In this document: piece by piece, positions 15,375 through 22,383 of the stretch
Layout of the letters: each line of letters begins with the position of its first letter
Numbering within the stretch: the first letter of the stretch is position 1
Assembly (NCBI GenBank): GCA_964554185.1
Contig: CAZKNJ010000027.1
Coordinates: 1 to 23,506, forward strand
Source of the DNA: CAZKNJ01 sp964554185
GTDB taxonomy: Bacteria; 4484-113
Length of the DNA stretch: 23,506 nucleotides
Direction: 5' to 3'
Made by a program: the position numbers and the translations under genes
The notes under the pieces: model-generated
Told to the model about the DNA's origin: nothing
What the model saw: the letters and a program-made list of their open reading frames with translations, nothing else
Databases searched by the model: none

Positions 15375-15403
15375 ATGATACGCCCGACTGGGCTGATTAA
15401 CAA
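15375..15403 (-). promoter_or_regulatory. promoter of the AbiE-like operon
   Basis: On the - strand: TTGTTA (15398-15403), 17-base spacer, TATCAT (15375-15380), then 6 bases to the ATG. GCCC-GACT-GGGC (15382-15393) is a short palindrome in the spacer and a possible site for autoregulation. Confidence 0.7.
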
Positions 15404-15437
15404 CATGGCCGGGCTTGCCATCTCATCGCGCAGGATG

Positions 15438-15872
15438 TCAGAGCCATTTGGGCTGCATATACTTCGACGCGATTGCGCACGCCACCGCCGCCAGCGCAAA
15501 CCAGATGGCCGCATACTGCCAGCGCAGGTTGCGCCGATTACCGAGCACCGCCACCCCCAGTAGCGCTACGACCGGGATGAAGTAGAAAAAGGGGTAGTAT
15601 GGTGGCTTCAGCGCTTCTTGCATCTCGTGGCGAAACAGCCGCTGGTCTGCTTTTAGCAGCGTCTCGGCGTAGGCTCTCACCCCTGGCCATTCGGTGAATT
15701 CCTGCAGCCAGTACTTCTCGAGACTTACCATCCATTGAACTTGGCCGAGCGGCGATGTCACATAACCGTCCCACGCAATCAGCGAGGATAGCGCCAGTGC
15801 CAGAACCAGCAGCACCCAGAAGCGCGTAGGCCGTCGGATGTGCTTGTTCGCGCTTGTCGTCGTATCCGCCAT
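15438..15872 (-). CDS. small membrane protein of unknown function
   Basis: The 144-residue protein is not recognised. It has three likely membrane segments: about 18-38 (FWVLLVLALALSSLIAWDGY), 92-110 (YPFFYFIPVVALLGVAVLG) and 119-137 (YAAIWFALAAVACAIASKY). Between the first and second lies a soluble stretch of about 50 residues with conserved-looking Trp, Tyr and charged residues. It has no signal cleavage site and no catalytic motif. It lies 69 bases upstream of the AbiE-like operon on the same strand but that operon has its own promoter, so a functional link is not implied. Codon usage matches a real gene, and an overlapping frame (15538-15876) is less protein-like. Confidence 0.65.
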   Translation of the reverse strand: MADTTTSANKHIRRPTRFWVLLVLALALSSLIAWDGYVTSPLGQVQWMVSLEKYWLQEFTEWPGVRAYAETLLKADQRLFRHEMQEALKPPYYPFFYFIPVVALLGVAVLGNRRNLRWQYAAIWFALAAVACAIASKYMQPKWL

Positions 15873-15914
15873 CCAATCACTTAGACCTTCAGTAAAGCCA
15901 TTGTGTTCCGACCG

Positions 15915-16772
15915 CTACTCCACAAACAACCGATCCAGTATCGCCTGCAAGTCCCGGGCGTTGCGGGTGGCGTTGCCTTCCACGTGGTTGTTGAAAAGCA
16001 GGAACGACTTCGGCGCGCCGGTCTCGCCGATGGCTTGGGCAAGTTCCTCTAATTCCCGGTTCGCGTAGCGGTAGTGGTAGCGCGCCTGTTTAGCCTCACC
16101 ATCCGGCGTCTCCGCTGCGGCCCACCAGTGCTCCTCATTGCGCCCGTGGAAGCGCGCATAGGCGAAGCCGCCGGTGCGCGGGAAGAAAAGGCGCGGCAGC
16201 CGCGAGGATGCCGGCCCGTCCACCCAGCACAGCGGCACGTTCAGCCGCCGCAGCCCCTCCACCGCCTGGTCGCGGAACCAGTCCTGGTGGCGGAACTCAA
16301 ACACCGCCGGATAGTCCGCGAACAGCTCCGCCACCTGCGCCAGGTAGTTCGCCGTTTCCCCGCCCGGCCGGAACGACGGCGGAAACTGGAAGACGACCGC
16401 GGCGAGCTTCCCCGCTTCCCGCAGCGGCGCAATGTCGCGCTGAAATTTCCCGGCGGCCCCCGCGAATCGCTCCGATATCTCATGCGTCAGCTCGCGGTAG
16501 GCCTTGAGCGAGAAGGCGAAGTCCGCGCGCGGCTTGAACACGCCCTCCAGCAAGTACAACTCCGCCTCCGGCCGCACCCGCGTGAGCATCCCTTCCATTT
16601 GCTTCGGGCTGGTATGCCCGTAGTGGGTGAAGTTCAGCTCCACCAGCGCAAACTGCGAGGCGTAGTAGGTGAGGAACTCCCGCCGTTGCCCTTCCAGGCC
16701 CGGCGGATAGAAGCGCTCCGCCCCGACCCACTCGGGGTAGTCATATCCGCACGTGCCCACGAGAAATCCCAT
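15915..16772 (-). CDS. DUF72 family protein
   Basis: This 285-residue TIM-barrel protein belongs to the DUF72 (YecE-like) family, whose biochemical role is not settled. The family signature is clear: FLVGTCGYDYPEWVG at the N-terminus, FALVELNFTHYGHTSPKQ, FAFSLKAYRELTH, VVFQFPPSFRP, VFEFRHQDWF, and FLLFNNHVEGNATRNARDL at the end. The start is placed at the ATG at 16772: the family begins there, and a TATCAT -10 box lies 7 bases upstream, so the 64 extra codons of the longer frame would precede the promoter. It is divergent from the B12 radical SAM gene. Confidence 0.92.
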   Translation of the reverse strand: MGFLVGTCGYDYPEWVGAERFYPPGLEGQRREFLTYYASQFALVELNFTHYGHTSPKQMEGMLTRVRPEAELYLLEGVFKPRADFAFSLKAYRELTHEISERFAGAAGKFQRDIAPLREAGKLAAVVFQFPPSFRPGGETANYLAQVAELFADYPAVFEFRHQDWFRDQAVEGLRRLNVPLCWVDGPASSRLPRLFFPRTGGFAYARFHGRNEEHWWAAAETPDGEAKQARYHYRYANRELEELAQAIGETGAPKSFLLFNNHVEGNATRNARDLQAILDRLFVE

Positions 16773-16779
16773 CGGCTTG

Positions 16780-16785
16780 ATGATA
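16780..16785 (-). promoter_or_regulatory. -10 box of the DUF72 gene (leaderless)
   Basis: On the - strand TATCAT, 7 bases before the ATG at 16772, the same arrangement as in the AbiE-like operon. Confidence 0.6.
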
Positions 16786-16828
16786 GCAGAGTGGGGGTAG
16801 GCTGGGCTGACCAGCCCGGCGCTTGTGC

Positions 16829-16834
16829 TATAGT
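16829..16834 (+). promoter_or_regulatory. extended -10 of the B12-binding radical SAM gene
   Basis: TGTGC precedes TATAGT, as in the TGTGCTAGAAT box before the mutase gene. It predicts a leader of about 88 bases. Within it CCGCG and CGCGG can pair, as can the flanking GCTG and CAGC, but no known riboswitch was recognised. A small palindrome GGGCT/AGCCC overlaps the -35 zone. Confidence 0.5.
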
Positions 16835-16927
16835 AAATAGGCACAGGTGCTGGTTCCGCGACCGCCCGCCTGCCAGTGGGCCGGCGATGTGACGCGGTGG
16901 AGCAGCCGGTGAAGGAGGCAAAACGGC

Positions 16928-18571
16928 TTGCGCAGACTGCGCATAATAATCCCACGGCAACCATTCCCCAACGTCTTCAGCGGCGTAGCCATGCCGCCGT
17001 TGGGGCCGCTTTACGTGGCTTCGTCGGTGCGGGCGGCCGGCGGCTGGGAAGTGGAAGTGATAGACGAGAACAACTGGCTGCGCAGCGGCGACCACCGGCG
17101 GCTGCAGGAGATCAGGCCAGCCGATGTGGTCGGCTTCTACGGCGGAATGACCTCGTCGGTGCCGCGCCTTTACGAACTGGCGCAGCAATACCGGGATATG
17201 GGCGTCTTCACCATCGCCGGCGGCGGGCATGTGGATTACCTCCACCCCGAAGCGCTGGCTAACGGCGTGGGGGTCGTGGTCAATGGAGAGGCCGAGGAGA
17301 CCACGCCCGAGCTGCTCACAGCCTGGGAGCGGGGCGAAGATCTGCGGGGCATTGACGGCATCTCCTTTCTCGACAACGACGGCGAGATTGTGGTGACTCC
17401 GCGCCGCGTTCCCATAACTGATTTCAGCCAGGTCGCCCGGCCGGACTTCTCAATGATTATTGAGCAAAGGCGTCCCTACCGCTGGATTCCGGTATCGCAC
17501 CTGCGGGGCTGCCCCTACCACTGCGAGTTCTGCTCGGTGCACCGGCTGCTGGGCGACACCCACGGCCATACCGTGGATCAAACGGCGGAGTACCTGGAGA
17601 GCCTCGTGGGGCAGAAGCACCGCGAGTTCTTCTTCGTTGATGACAACTTCGTGGGCAACCGTGATGAGACCATCGAGCTGCTTCAACGGATTCAGGCGAT
17701 TGCGGTGCGCAACCGGACCGAGCTTAAGCTCAATGTGCAGTTGCGGGCGGAAGTAGCGCGCGATGAAGAGCTGATGCGCGAGATGCGGAAGGCGGGAGTG
17801 CAGTTGGTAGCGCTCGGACTGGAATCGCCGCTGGAAGAAGACCTGAAGGTGATGAAAAAGGGCCAGAGTGCGGAGCAGATGAAACAGGACCTGGCCGCCT
17901 TCCGGCGGTACGGCTTCTACATCCACGGGATGTTCATCTTCGGCTATCCTTCGCCGCCCGGCGCGCCTCCTCCATCGGTTCCGCTATGGATGCAGGCGCG
18001 CGTGTTCCTTGACTTCATCCGCAAGACCGGCATTGATACCATACAGGTTCTCAAGGCCGTGCCCATCCCGGGCAGTAAGCTCTTTGAGCGCCTGCGCGAC
18101 CGGGGGCGCATCCTCCCGCTCAACGAGGTCGGCTGGGAGTACTACGACGGCAACTTCCTGACCTATGTGCCCGAAGACAGCGATTTCGCCGAGGTGCACG
18201 AGGGCGCCGTGTGGATTATGCGCAAGTTCTACAGCGCGGCCAACCTGCTGCGGCTGTCGTACCTGTTGTCGTGCGCGCCCGTCTTGGTAGCGATAAGCAC
18301 GGTCCGAAGCTGGATAGAGCAGGCCAGACGGCAAAGGCTGGTGGAGCTCGCGGTGGCCACCAGGCCGCACCCGTTGCGCAGGCTGGGGCTGACGATAGTA
18401 GAAGGCATGCGCGAGGGCTGCGCCGATTTCGCCCGCTCGGTGCGTAACGCTTCCATGCGCAGCGCGGGATATTTCATCGTACGTCGGTGGCTCTACCAGA
18501 TGCGCAGCGGTAAGTTCGCCCAGGTCCTGCGGCAGATGCGGCGCAGCAAAACCGGCCAAACTCAGTTCTGA
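16928..18571 (+). CDS. B12-binding-domain radical SAM protein
   Basis: The 547-residue protein has an N-terminal cobalamin-binding-type Rossmann domain (about 1-145, with GGMTSSVPRLYELAQQYRD and GGGHVDYLHPEAL, NGEAEETTPELL) and a radical SAM domain with HLRGCPYHCEFCSVH (about 192-206), the 4Fe-4S cysteines being in CPYHCEFC. The FFFVDDNFVGNRDE and QLVALGLESPLEEDLKVMKKG segments follow. The C-terminal 120 residues are helical and basic. Members of this class include methyltransferases and ring-forming enzymes; the substrate cannot be named here. The start is TTG at 16928, with AGGAGG 9 bases before it, and the protein begins MRRLRIIIPRQ as expected. It is convergent with the gene at 18581. Confidence 0.88.
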   Translation: MRRLRIIIPRQPFPNVFSGVAMPPLGPLYVASSVRAAGGWEVEVIDENNWLRSGDHRRLQEIRPADVVGFYGGMTSSVPRLYELAQQYRDMGVFTIAGGGHVDYLHPEALANGVGVVVNGEAEETTPELLTAWERGEDLRGIDGISFLDNDGEIVVTPRRVPITDFSQVARPDFSMIIEQRRPYRWIPVSHLRGCPYHCEFCSVHRLLGDTHGHTVDQTAEYLESLVGQKHREFFFVDDNFVGNRDETIELLQRIQAIAVRNRTELKLNVQLRAEVARDEELMREMRKAGVQLVALGLESPLEEDLKVMKKGQSAEQMKQDLAAFRRYGFYIHGMFIFGYPSPPGAPPPSVPLWMQARVFLDFIRKTGIDTIQVLKAVPIPGSKLFERLRDRGRILPLNEVGWEYYDGNFLTYVPEDSDFAEVHEGAVWIMRKFYSAANLLRLSYLLSCAPVLVAISTVRSWIEQARRQRLVELAVATRPHPLRRLGLTIVEGMREGCADFARSVRNASMRSAGYFIVRRWLYQMRSGKFAQVLRQMRRSKTGQTQF

Positions 18572-18580
18572 TCAACGTGC

Positions 18581-19108
18581 TCAATGCGCCCGTCTGTCAT
18601 CATCTCCGCTGGAGGCGTCCAGAAACTCCCGCAGCTCCTCACGGGTCTCCGGGCTGGCGGAGTAGGAAGCCCAGCGCACCCGGTCCTTCATCACGAATGG
18701 AAACTCGGGCATCTTCTCTTCGCAGCGCACGCCGAGCCGCTCCAGCCCCGCCTGAATCACCGCGAGCGCTTCGCCGATGCGGAGGTACGCCTTGGCCGCG
18801 GTCAGCGGCGCGTGCACCCATCCCCCCGGCATGTCTCCCTGCCAGAGGTGAAACTCGCGGTGCAGCCACGCCACGGCCTCGCGCATTCGCGGGTCAATGT
18901 GCGCAAACAGCGGGGACTTGACCAGCTTATCCGCTGCCCGCACCGGCGGGCATTCAACGCCCTGGAGCATGATGCGCAAGGCGTAGACAGACTGCCGGTA
19001 AGAACGCGCGAACAGGCCGCGCAGCCTCCGCTCCGCATACTCCTGCGTTGGCGGATGCGGCGGTTGGAACCAGCTAATCCAGCGGTTCACCTTTGGCCTC
19101 CACGCCAT
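18581..19108 (-). CDS. conserved-looking protein of unknown function
   Basis: The 175-residue protein is not recognised. It is soluble, mostly helical and rich in Trp, Arg and Glu, with no signal peptide, membrane segment, metal-binding cluster or nucleotide-binding motif. Notable segments are RSYRQSVYALRIMLQGVECPPVRAA and MREAVAWLHREFHLWQGDMPGGWVH. Frame, composition and its tight convergent fit with the upstream radical SAM gene (9 bases between stops) support it as a real gene. The ATG at 19108 has no obvious Shine-Dalgarno. It is divergent from the mutase gene, whose promoter lies about 50 bases away, but there is nothing to link their functions. Confidence 0.6.
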   Translation of the reverse strand: MAWRPKVNRWISWFQPPHPPTQEYAERRLRGLFARSYRQSVYALRIMLQGVECPPVRAADKLVKSPLFAHIDPRMREAVAWLHREFHLWQGDMPGGWVHAPLTAAKAYLRIGEALAVIQAGLERLGVRCEEKMPEFPFVMKDRVRWASYSASPETREELREFLDASSGDDDRRAH

Positions 19109-19150
19109 TCTCGCACGCGCAAGCCCGCCGCCGCAAGCCTACCGCCGCGC

Positions 19151-19205
19151 AGCCCTGTGCTAGAATCGATGCGCAAATCCTCACTCTGGTGGAGCCATGG
19201 ACAAA
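19151..19205 (+). repeat. 55-base direct repeat, left copy (contig-end overlap)
   Basis: This 55-base segment is identical to 19306-19360, on the other side of the N run. It contains the TGTGCTAGAAT promoter, the GGTGGAG Shine-Dalgarno and the first codons of the mutase gene. It is best explained as the same DNA present at the ends of two contigs. Confidence 0.93.
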
Positions 19206-19305
19206 NNNNNNNNNNNNNNNNNNNNNNNNNNNNNNNNNNNNNNNNNNNNNNNNNNNNNNNNNNNNNNNNNNNNNNNNNNNNNNNNNNNNNNNNNNNNNNN
19301 NNNNN
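19206..19305. other. assembly gap (100 N), probably not a real gap
   Basis: A 100-N placeholder flanked by the 55-base identical segments. Collapsing the overlap gives a continuous promoter and start for the mutase gene with nothing missing. Confidence 0.9.
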
Positions 19306-19360
19306 AGCCCTGTGCTAGAATCGATGCGCAAATCCTCACTCTGGTGGAGCCATGGACAAA
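19306..19360 (+). repeat. 55-base direct repeat, right copy; carries the mutase promoter
   Basis: Identical to 19151-19205. The extended -10 TGTGCTAGAAT (hexamer 19316-19321), a leader of about 25 bases with GGTGGAG and the ATG at 19352 are all inside the repeat. Confidence 0.93.
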
Positions 19361-21049
19361 CCGGTAACCAATGAACGCCCGGCACGCGCTGAATCGTGCC
19401 CGACCTGCCAGCCCGGCGGGGCGGACACCCCCGCCGCCGACCTTAAGACCGCCAAGAATTTCGTGGAGCACCCGCTGACTGTCTCCGGCGTGCCCGTGAA
19501 GGTCGTCTACGGGCCAGAAGACATCAAGAACCTTGATTACGCGCGGGATCTGGGCCACCCCGGAGAGTTTCCCTTCACCCGCGGCGTGCGCGACAATATG
19601 TACCGCGGGCGGTTGTGGACTTTCCGCCAGTTCTCCGGCTTCGGCGGTCCCGAGGAGACCAACCAGCGCTACAAGTACCTCATCGCCCAGGGCCAGACCG
19701 GCCTTTCGGTTGCGTTTGACTTCCCCACGCTCTACGGCTACGACAGCGACAGCCCCTTCGCCGAGGGTGAAGTAGGCCGCGCCGGCGTCGCCATCGCCTC
19801 GCTGCAGGACATGGAGACGCTGATGGACGGCATTGACCAGGCGGCCATCTCCACCTCCATGACCATCAACCCGCCGGCGAACGTGCTGCTCGCCTTCTAC
19901 ATGGTCGCCGCCGAGCGCAAAGGCATCCCCTCGGAGAAGCTCACCGGCACCATCCAGAACGATATGCTCAAGGAGTTCCAAGCGCAGAAGACCTGGATAG
20001 TCCCGCCGCAGCCCTCGGTGCGCATGATTGTGGACACGGTGGAGTACTGCGCGAAGCACGTCCCCAGGTGGAACACCATCTCCATCAGCGGCTACCACAT
20101 CCGCGAGGCCGGCTCCACCGCGGTGCAGGAGGTAGCGTTCACGCTGGCGAATGGTTTTGCCTATGTGGAAGCGTGCATTGAGCGCGGGCTGGACGTGGAC
20201 AGCTTCGCTCCGCGCTTCTCGCACTTCTTCAACAGCCACCTGGACTTCTTTGAGGAAATCGCCAAGTACCGCGCCGCCCGCCGCATCTGGGCGCGGCGGA
20301 TGCGCGATAAGTACGGCGCGAAGAACCCGCTCTCCATGCTGCTGCGCTTCCATACGCAGACCGCCGGCTGCAGCCTCACGGCCCAGCAGCCCTACAACAA
20401 CATCATCCGCGCAACCAGCCAGGCGATGGCCGCGGTGCTGGGCGGCACGCAATCGCTGCACGTGAACTCCATGGACGAAGTGCTGGCGCTGCCGACCGAG
20501 AAGGCGGTGGAGATCTCGCTGCGCACGCAGCAGATCTGCGCCTACGAGCTCGGAATTGCCAACACCATTGACCCGCTGGCCGGCTCCTACTTCGTGGAAG
20601 CGCTCACTAACGAGATGGAGGAGCAGGCCGAGGAGTACTTCCGCAAGATTGAGGCCCTCGGCGGGGTCGTCGCCGGCATTGATAAAGGCTTCTTCCAGAT
20701 GGAAATCGCGCAGGCCGCCTTCGCCCACCAACAGCGGGTGGAAACGGGCGAGCGCGTGGTCGTGGGCGTCAACAACTTCGTCACCGACGAAGAGCTGCGC
20801 ATTGAGATTCTGCGCATTCCGCCGGAGATTGAGCAGCGCCAGGTGGAGAAGCACCAGGCGATGAAGCGCGCTCGCGACCAGGGCCGGGTGACCTCCACGC
20901 TGGAGAACCTGCAGAAGGTCTGCAGCAGCGAGCGCGGCAACACCATGGAAGCCATTGTGGAATGCGTCCGCGCCGAGTGCACGCTGCAGGAGATTACCGA
21001 TCTCTTCCGCAGCGTCTGGGGCGTCTACCGCGACCCCGCGATGTTCTAG
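19352..21049 (+). CDS. icmA: isobutyryl-CoA mutase-like acyl-CoA mutase large subunit
   Basis: This 565-residue protein is the substrate-binding TIM-barrel subunit of a coenzyme B12-dependent acyl-CoA mutase. Conserved segments are MYRGRLWTFRQF (83-94), GLSVAFDFPTLYGYDSD, TGTIQNDMLKEFQAQ, SISGYHIREAG and GGTQSLHVNSMDE. By alignment from memory to Propionibacterium methylmalonyl-CoA mutase, substrate-contact residues Tyr89 and Arg207 correspond to Phe94 and Gln212 here. Phe/Gln is the pair known for isobutyryl-CoA mutase; Tyr/Arg marks methylmalonyl-CoA mutase and Ile/Gln marks 2-hydroxyisobutyryl-CoA mutase. Length matches stand-alone IcmA. There is no B12-binding domain, so a separate small subunit must exist elsewhere. 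An N-terminal CPTC is unusual. The start ATG has GGTGGAG upstream. Confidence 0.85.
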   Translation: MDKPVTNERPARAESCPTCQPGGADTPAADLKTAKNFVEHPLTVSGVPVKVVYGPEDIKNLDYARDLGHPGEFPFTRGVRDNMYRGRLWTFRQFSGFGGPEETNQRYKYLIAQGQTGLSVAFDFPTLYGYDSDSPFAEGEVGRAGVAIASLQDMETLMDGIDQAAISTSMTINPPANVLLAFYMVAAERKGIPSEKLTGTIQNDMLKEFQAQKTWIVPPQPSVRMIVDTVEYCAKHVPRWNTISISGYHIREAGSTAVQEVAFTLANGFAYVEACIERGLDVDSFAPRFSHFFNSHLDFFEEIAKYRAARRIWARRMRDKYGAKNPLSMLLRFHTQTAGCSLTAQQPYNNIIRATSQAMAAVLGGTQSLHVNSMDEVLALPTEKAVEISLRTQQICAYELGIANTIDPLAGSYFVEALTNEMEEQAEEYFRKIEALGGVVAGIDKGFFQMEIAQAAFAHQQRVETGERVVVGVNNFVTDEELRIEILRIPPEIEQRQVEKHQAMKRARDQGRVTSTLENLQKVCSSERGNTMEAIVECVRAECTLQEITDLFRSVWGVYRDPAMF

Positions 21050-21061
21050 CGGGGTAGGGTG

Positions 21062-22102
21062 CTAGACCACGGTCACGAGCTTTTCGCCCGGTTCGGTCAG
21101 CGCGCCGATGATGGTCGCATTGCATCCCGCCGCGGCTACCGCATTCAAGTAGCTCTCAGCCTCGTCCGGCGGGCACGCGACCAGCAATCCGCCCGAGGTC
21201 TGCGCGTCGCACAACAGCATCTTCTGCTGCGGCGTGGCCGGTCCGAAGTCGGTGAACTCCTTGGCGTATTTGTAATTCATCGCGGTGCCGCCGGGGATGA
21301 ACTCGTCCGCCAGCTCCAGCGCGCCGGGGATGAACGGCACCTGCGCCAGCTCAAGGCGCGCCGCCACGCCCGAGCCCAGCAGTATGTGCGACAGGTGCCC
21401 CAGCAGCCCGAAGCCGGTGACGTCCGTTGCCGCCACCCGCGATAGCTTCTGCATTGCTTCGCTCGCCGCGCGGTTGAGCCGCTGCATCGCCGCAGTCGCA
21501 GCCTCCAGCGCTTCCGCTGGCGCCTTCTCCGCCATCGCCGCGGTGGTGATAATACCGGTGCCCAGCGGCTTGGTGAGCACCAGCGCGTCCCCCGGCTGCG
21601 CGCCATCCGCGGTCACCAGCTTATCCGGATGCACCATGCCGGTTACCGCCAGCCCGAACGCCGGCTCCGGCAGCTTCAGCGAATGGCCGCCCACAATCGG
21701 CGCGTTGGCTTCGCGCGCCACTTCGTTCGCGCCCGCCATTATCTCTCCCGGCACCCATTCCGGGAAGTCCTTCGCCGGTATCGCCAGCACCGCGAGCGCG
21801 GTCAGCGGCGTGCCGCCCATGGCGTACACGTCCGACAGCGAATTGGCGGCGGCGATGCGCCCGTAGGTGCGCGGGTCGTCCACCACCGGCGTGAACAGGT
21901 CCACCGTCTGGATGAGCGCCAGCTCCGGCGTGAGCACGATCACCCCCGCGTCGTCGCCGGCGGCGATGCTGGTGACGATGCCGGGGTGCGTGTAGAAGTC
22001 AATCCCCGCGAGAATGCGCTGCAGGTCGGCCTGACCCACCTTGGAGGCTCAACCGGCGCAGCTCGCGTAGGAGGTCAACCGTATCTTCCGGGCTTCCGTC
22101 AC
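21062..22102 (-). CDS. selD: selenide, water dikinase containing selenocysteine
   Basis: SelD makes selenophosphate from selenide and ATP, the selenium donor for selenocysteine and 2-selenouridine synthesis. The frame from 22039 lacks the catalytic N-terminus, but reading upstream in the same frame gives VTEARKIRLTSYASCAG, then TGA (22049-22051), then ASKVGQADLQRIL. This is the SelD active-site motif with Sec in place of the catalytic Cys, followed by the conserved Lys three residues on. The resulting 346 residues match the usual SelD length (about 347). Downstream TVDLFTPVVDDPRTYGRIAAANSLSDVYAMGG and ATDVTGFGLLGH are classic. The GTG at 22102 is 8 bases after a TATAAT, and an in-frame TAA lies just upstream. 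A hairpin follows the UGA. Confidence 0.93.
22021..22039 (-). promoter_or_regulatory. bacterial SECIS-like hairpin in selD
   Basis: On the coding strand GTGGGTC and GACCTGC pair (7 pairs, two G-U) around the loop AGGCC. The loop starts 16 bases after the UGA and has G in its second position, within the usual limits for bacterial SECIS elements bound by SelB. Confidence 0.7.
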
Positions 22103-22110
22103 GGAAGTGG

Positions 22111-22116
22111 ATTATA
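22111..22116 (-). promoter_or_regulatory. -10 box of selD (leaderless)
   Basis: On the - strand a perfect TATAAT, with TG two bases further upstream, 8 bases before the GTG start at 22102. No Shine-Dalgarno lies between them. Confidence 0.65.
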
Positions 22117-22136
22117 CACTGCGCATCCAGGGGGAA

Positions 22137-22154
22137 TGGGGACTTCAGCCCCCA
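22137..22154. repeat. dispersed palindrome, TTC-centre family (copy 3)
   Basis: TGGGGACT / AGCCCCCA around TC, with a single A-C mismatch compared with the copy at 1749. It is the first of four palindromes in the selD-22384 intergenic region. Confidence 0.75.
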
Positions 22155-22204
22155 CATAGATGAGATTTATAGAACAACTGGCAACCCATAGCTTTGGCCG
22201 TAGG

Positions 22205-22264
22205 CAGCCAGCCCGGCTAGTTTGAATACTGCAAAACTTAATCCCGGGTACGCCGGGCTGGCTG
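22205..22264. repeat. 13-base perfect inverted repeat with AT-richer loop
   Basis: CAGCCAGCCCGGC (22205-22217) and its exact reverse complement (22252-22264) enclose a 34-base loop. It could be a long RNA hairpin or a small miniature element. No transposase-like feature is nearby. Confidence 0.75.
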
Positions 22265-22302
22265 ACCCGACTCTGTAGTGTGGGGACAGGATGCGGATGG
22301 CG

Positions 22303-22317
22303 CGGGCGTCCCGCCCG
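22303..22317. repeat. short GC palindrome
   Basis: CGGGC / GCCCG around GTCCC, in the same cluster as the neighbouring palindromes. Confidence 0.5.
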
Positions 22318-22339
22318 TGATTCGTTCCAACCCTCGTAC

Positions 22340-22357
22340 GCCGGGCTTTAGCCCGGC
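22340..22357. repeat. dispersed palindrome, TT-centre (copy 4)
   Basis: Perfect 8-base arms GCCGGGCT / AGCCCGGC around TT. It has the CT-TT-AG core of the other copies with unrelated outer arm sequence. Confidence 0.75.
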
Positions 22358-22383
22358 CAATATTGAGGACGTATAGAATGCGG

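Noticed and set aside
16773..16964. 64-residue N-terminal extension of the DUF72 gene
   Set aside because: It would start upstream of the gene's own -10 box and overlap the start of the divergent gene; the family begins at MGFLVGTCGY.
19151..19360. 55-base direct repeat as a mobile-element target duplication or duplicated promoter
   Set aside because: The copies abut an N run on both sides and far exceed usual target duplications; contig-end overlap explains them fully.
22374..22379. TAGAAT on the + strand as a promoter into the lipoprotein gene
   Set aside because: It would drive only antisense RNA, has no -35, and chance matches to this hexamer are expected.
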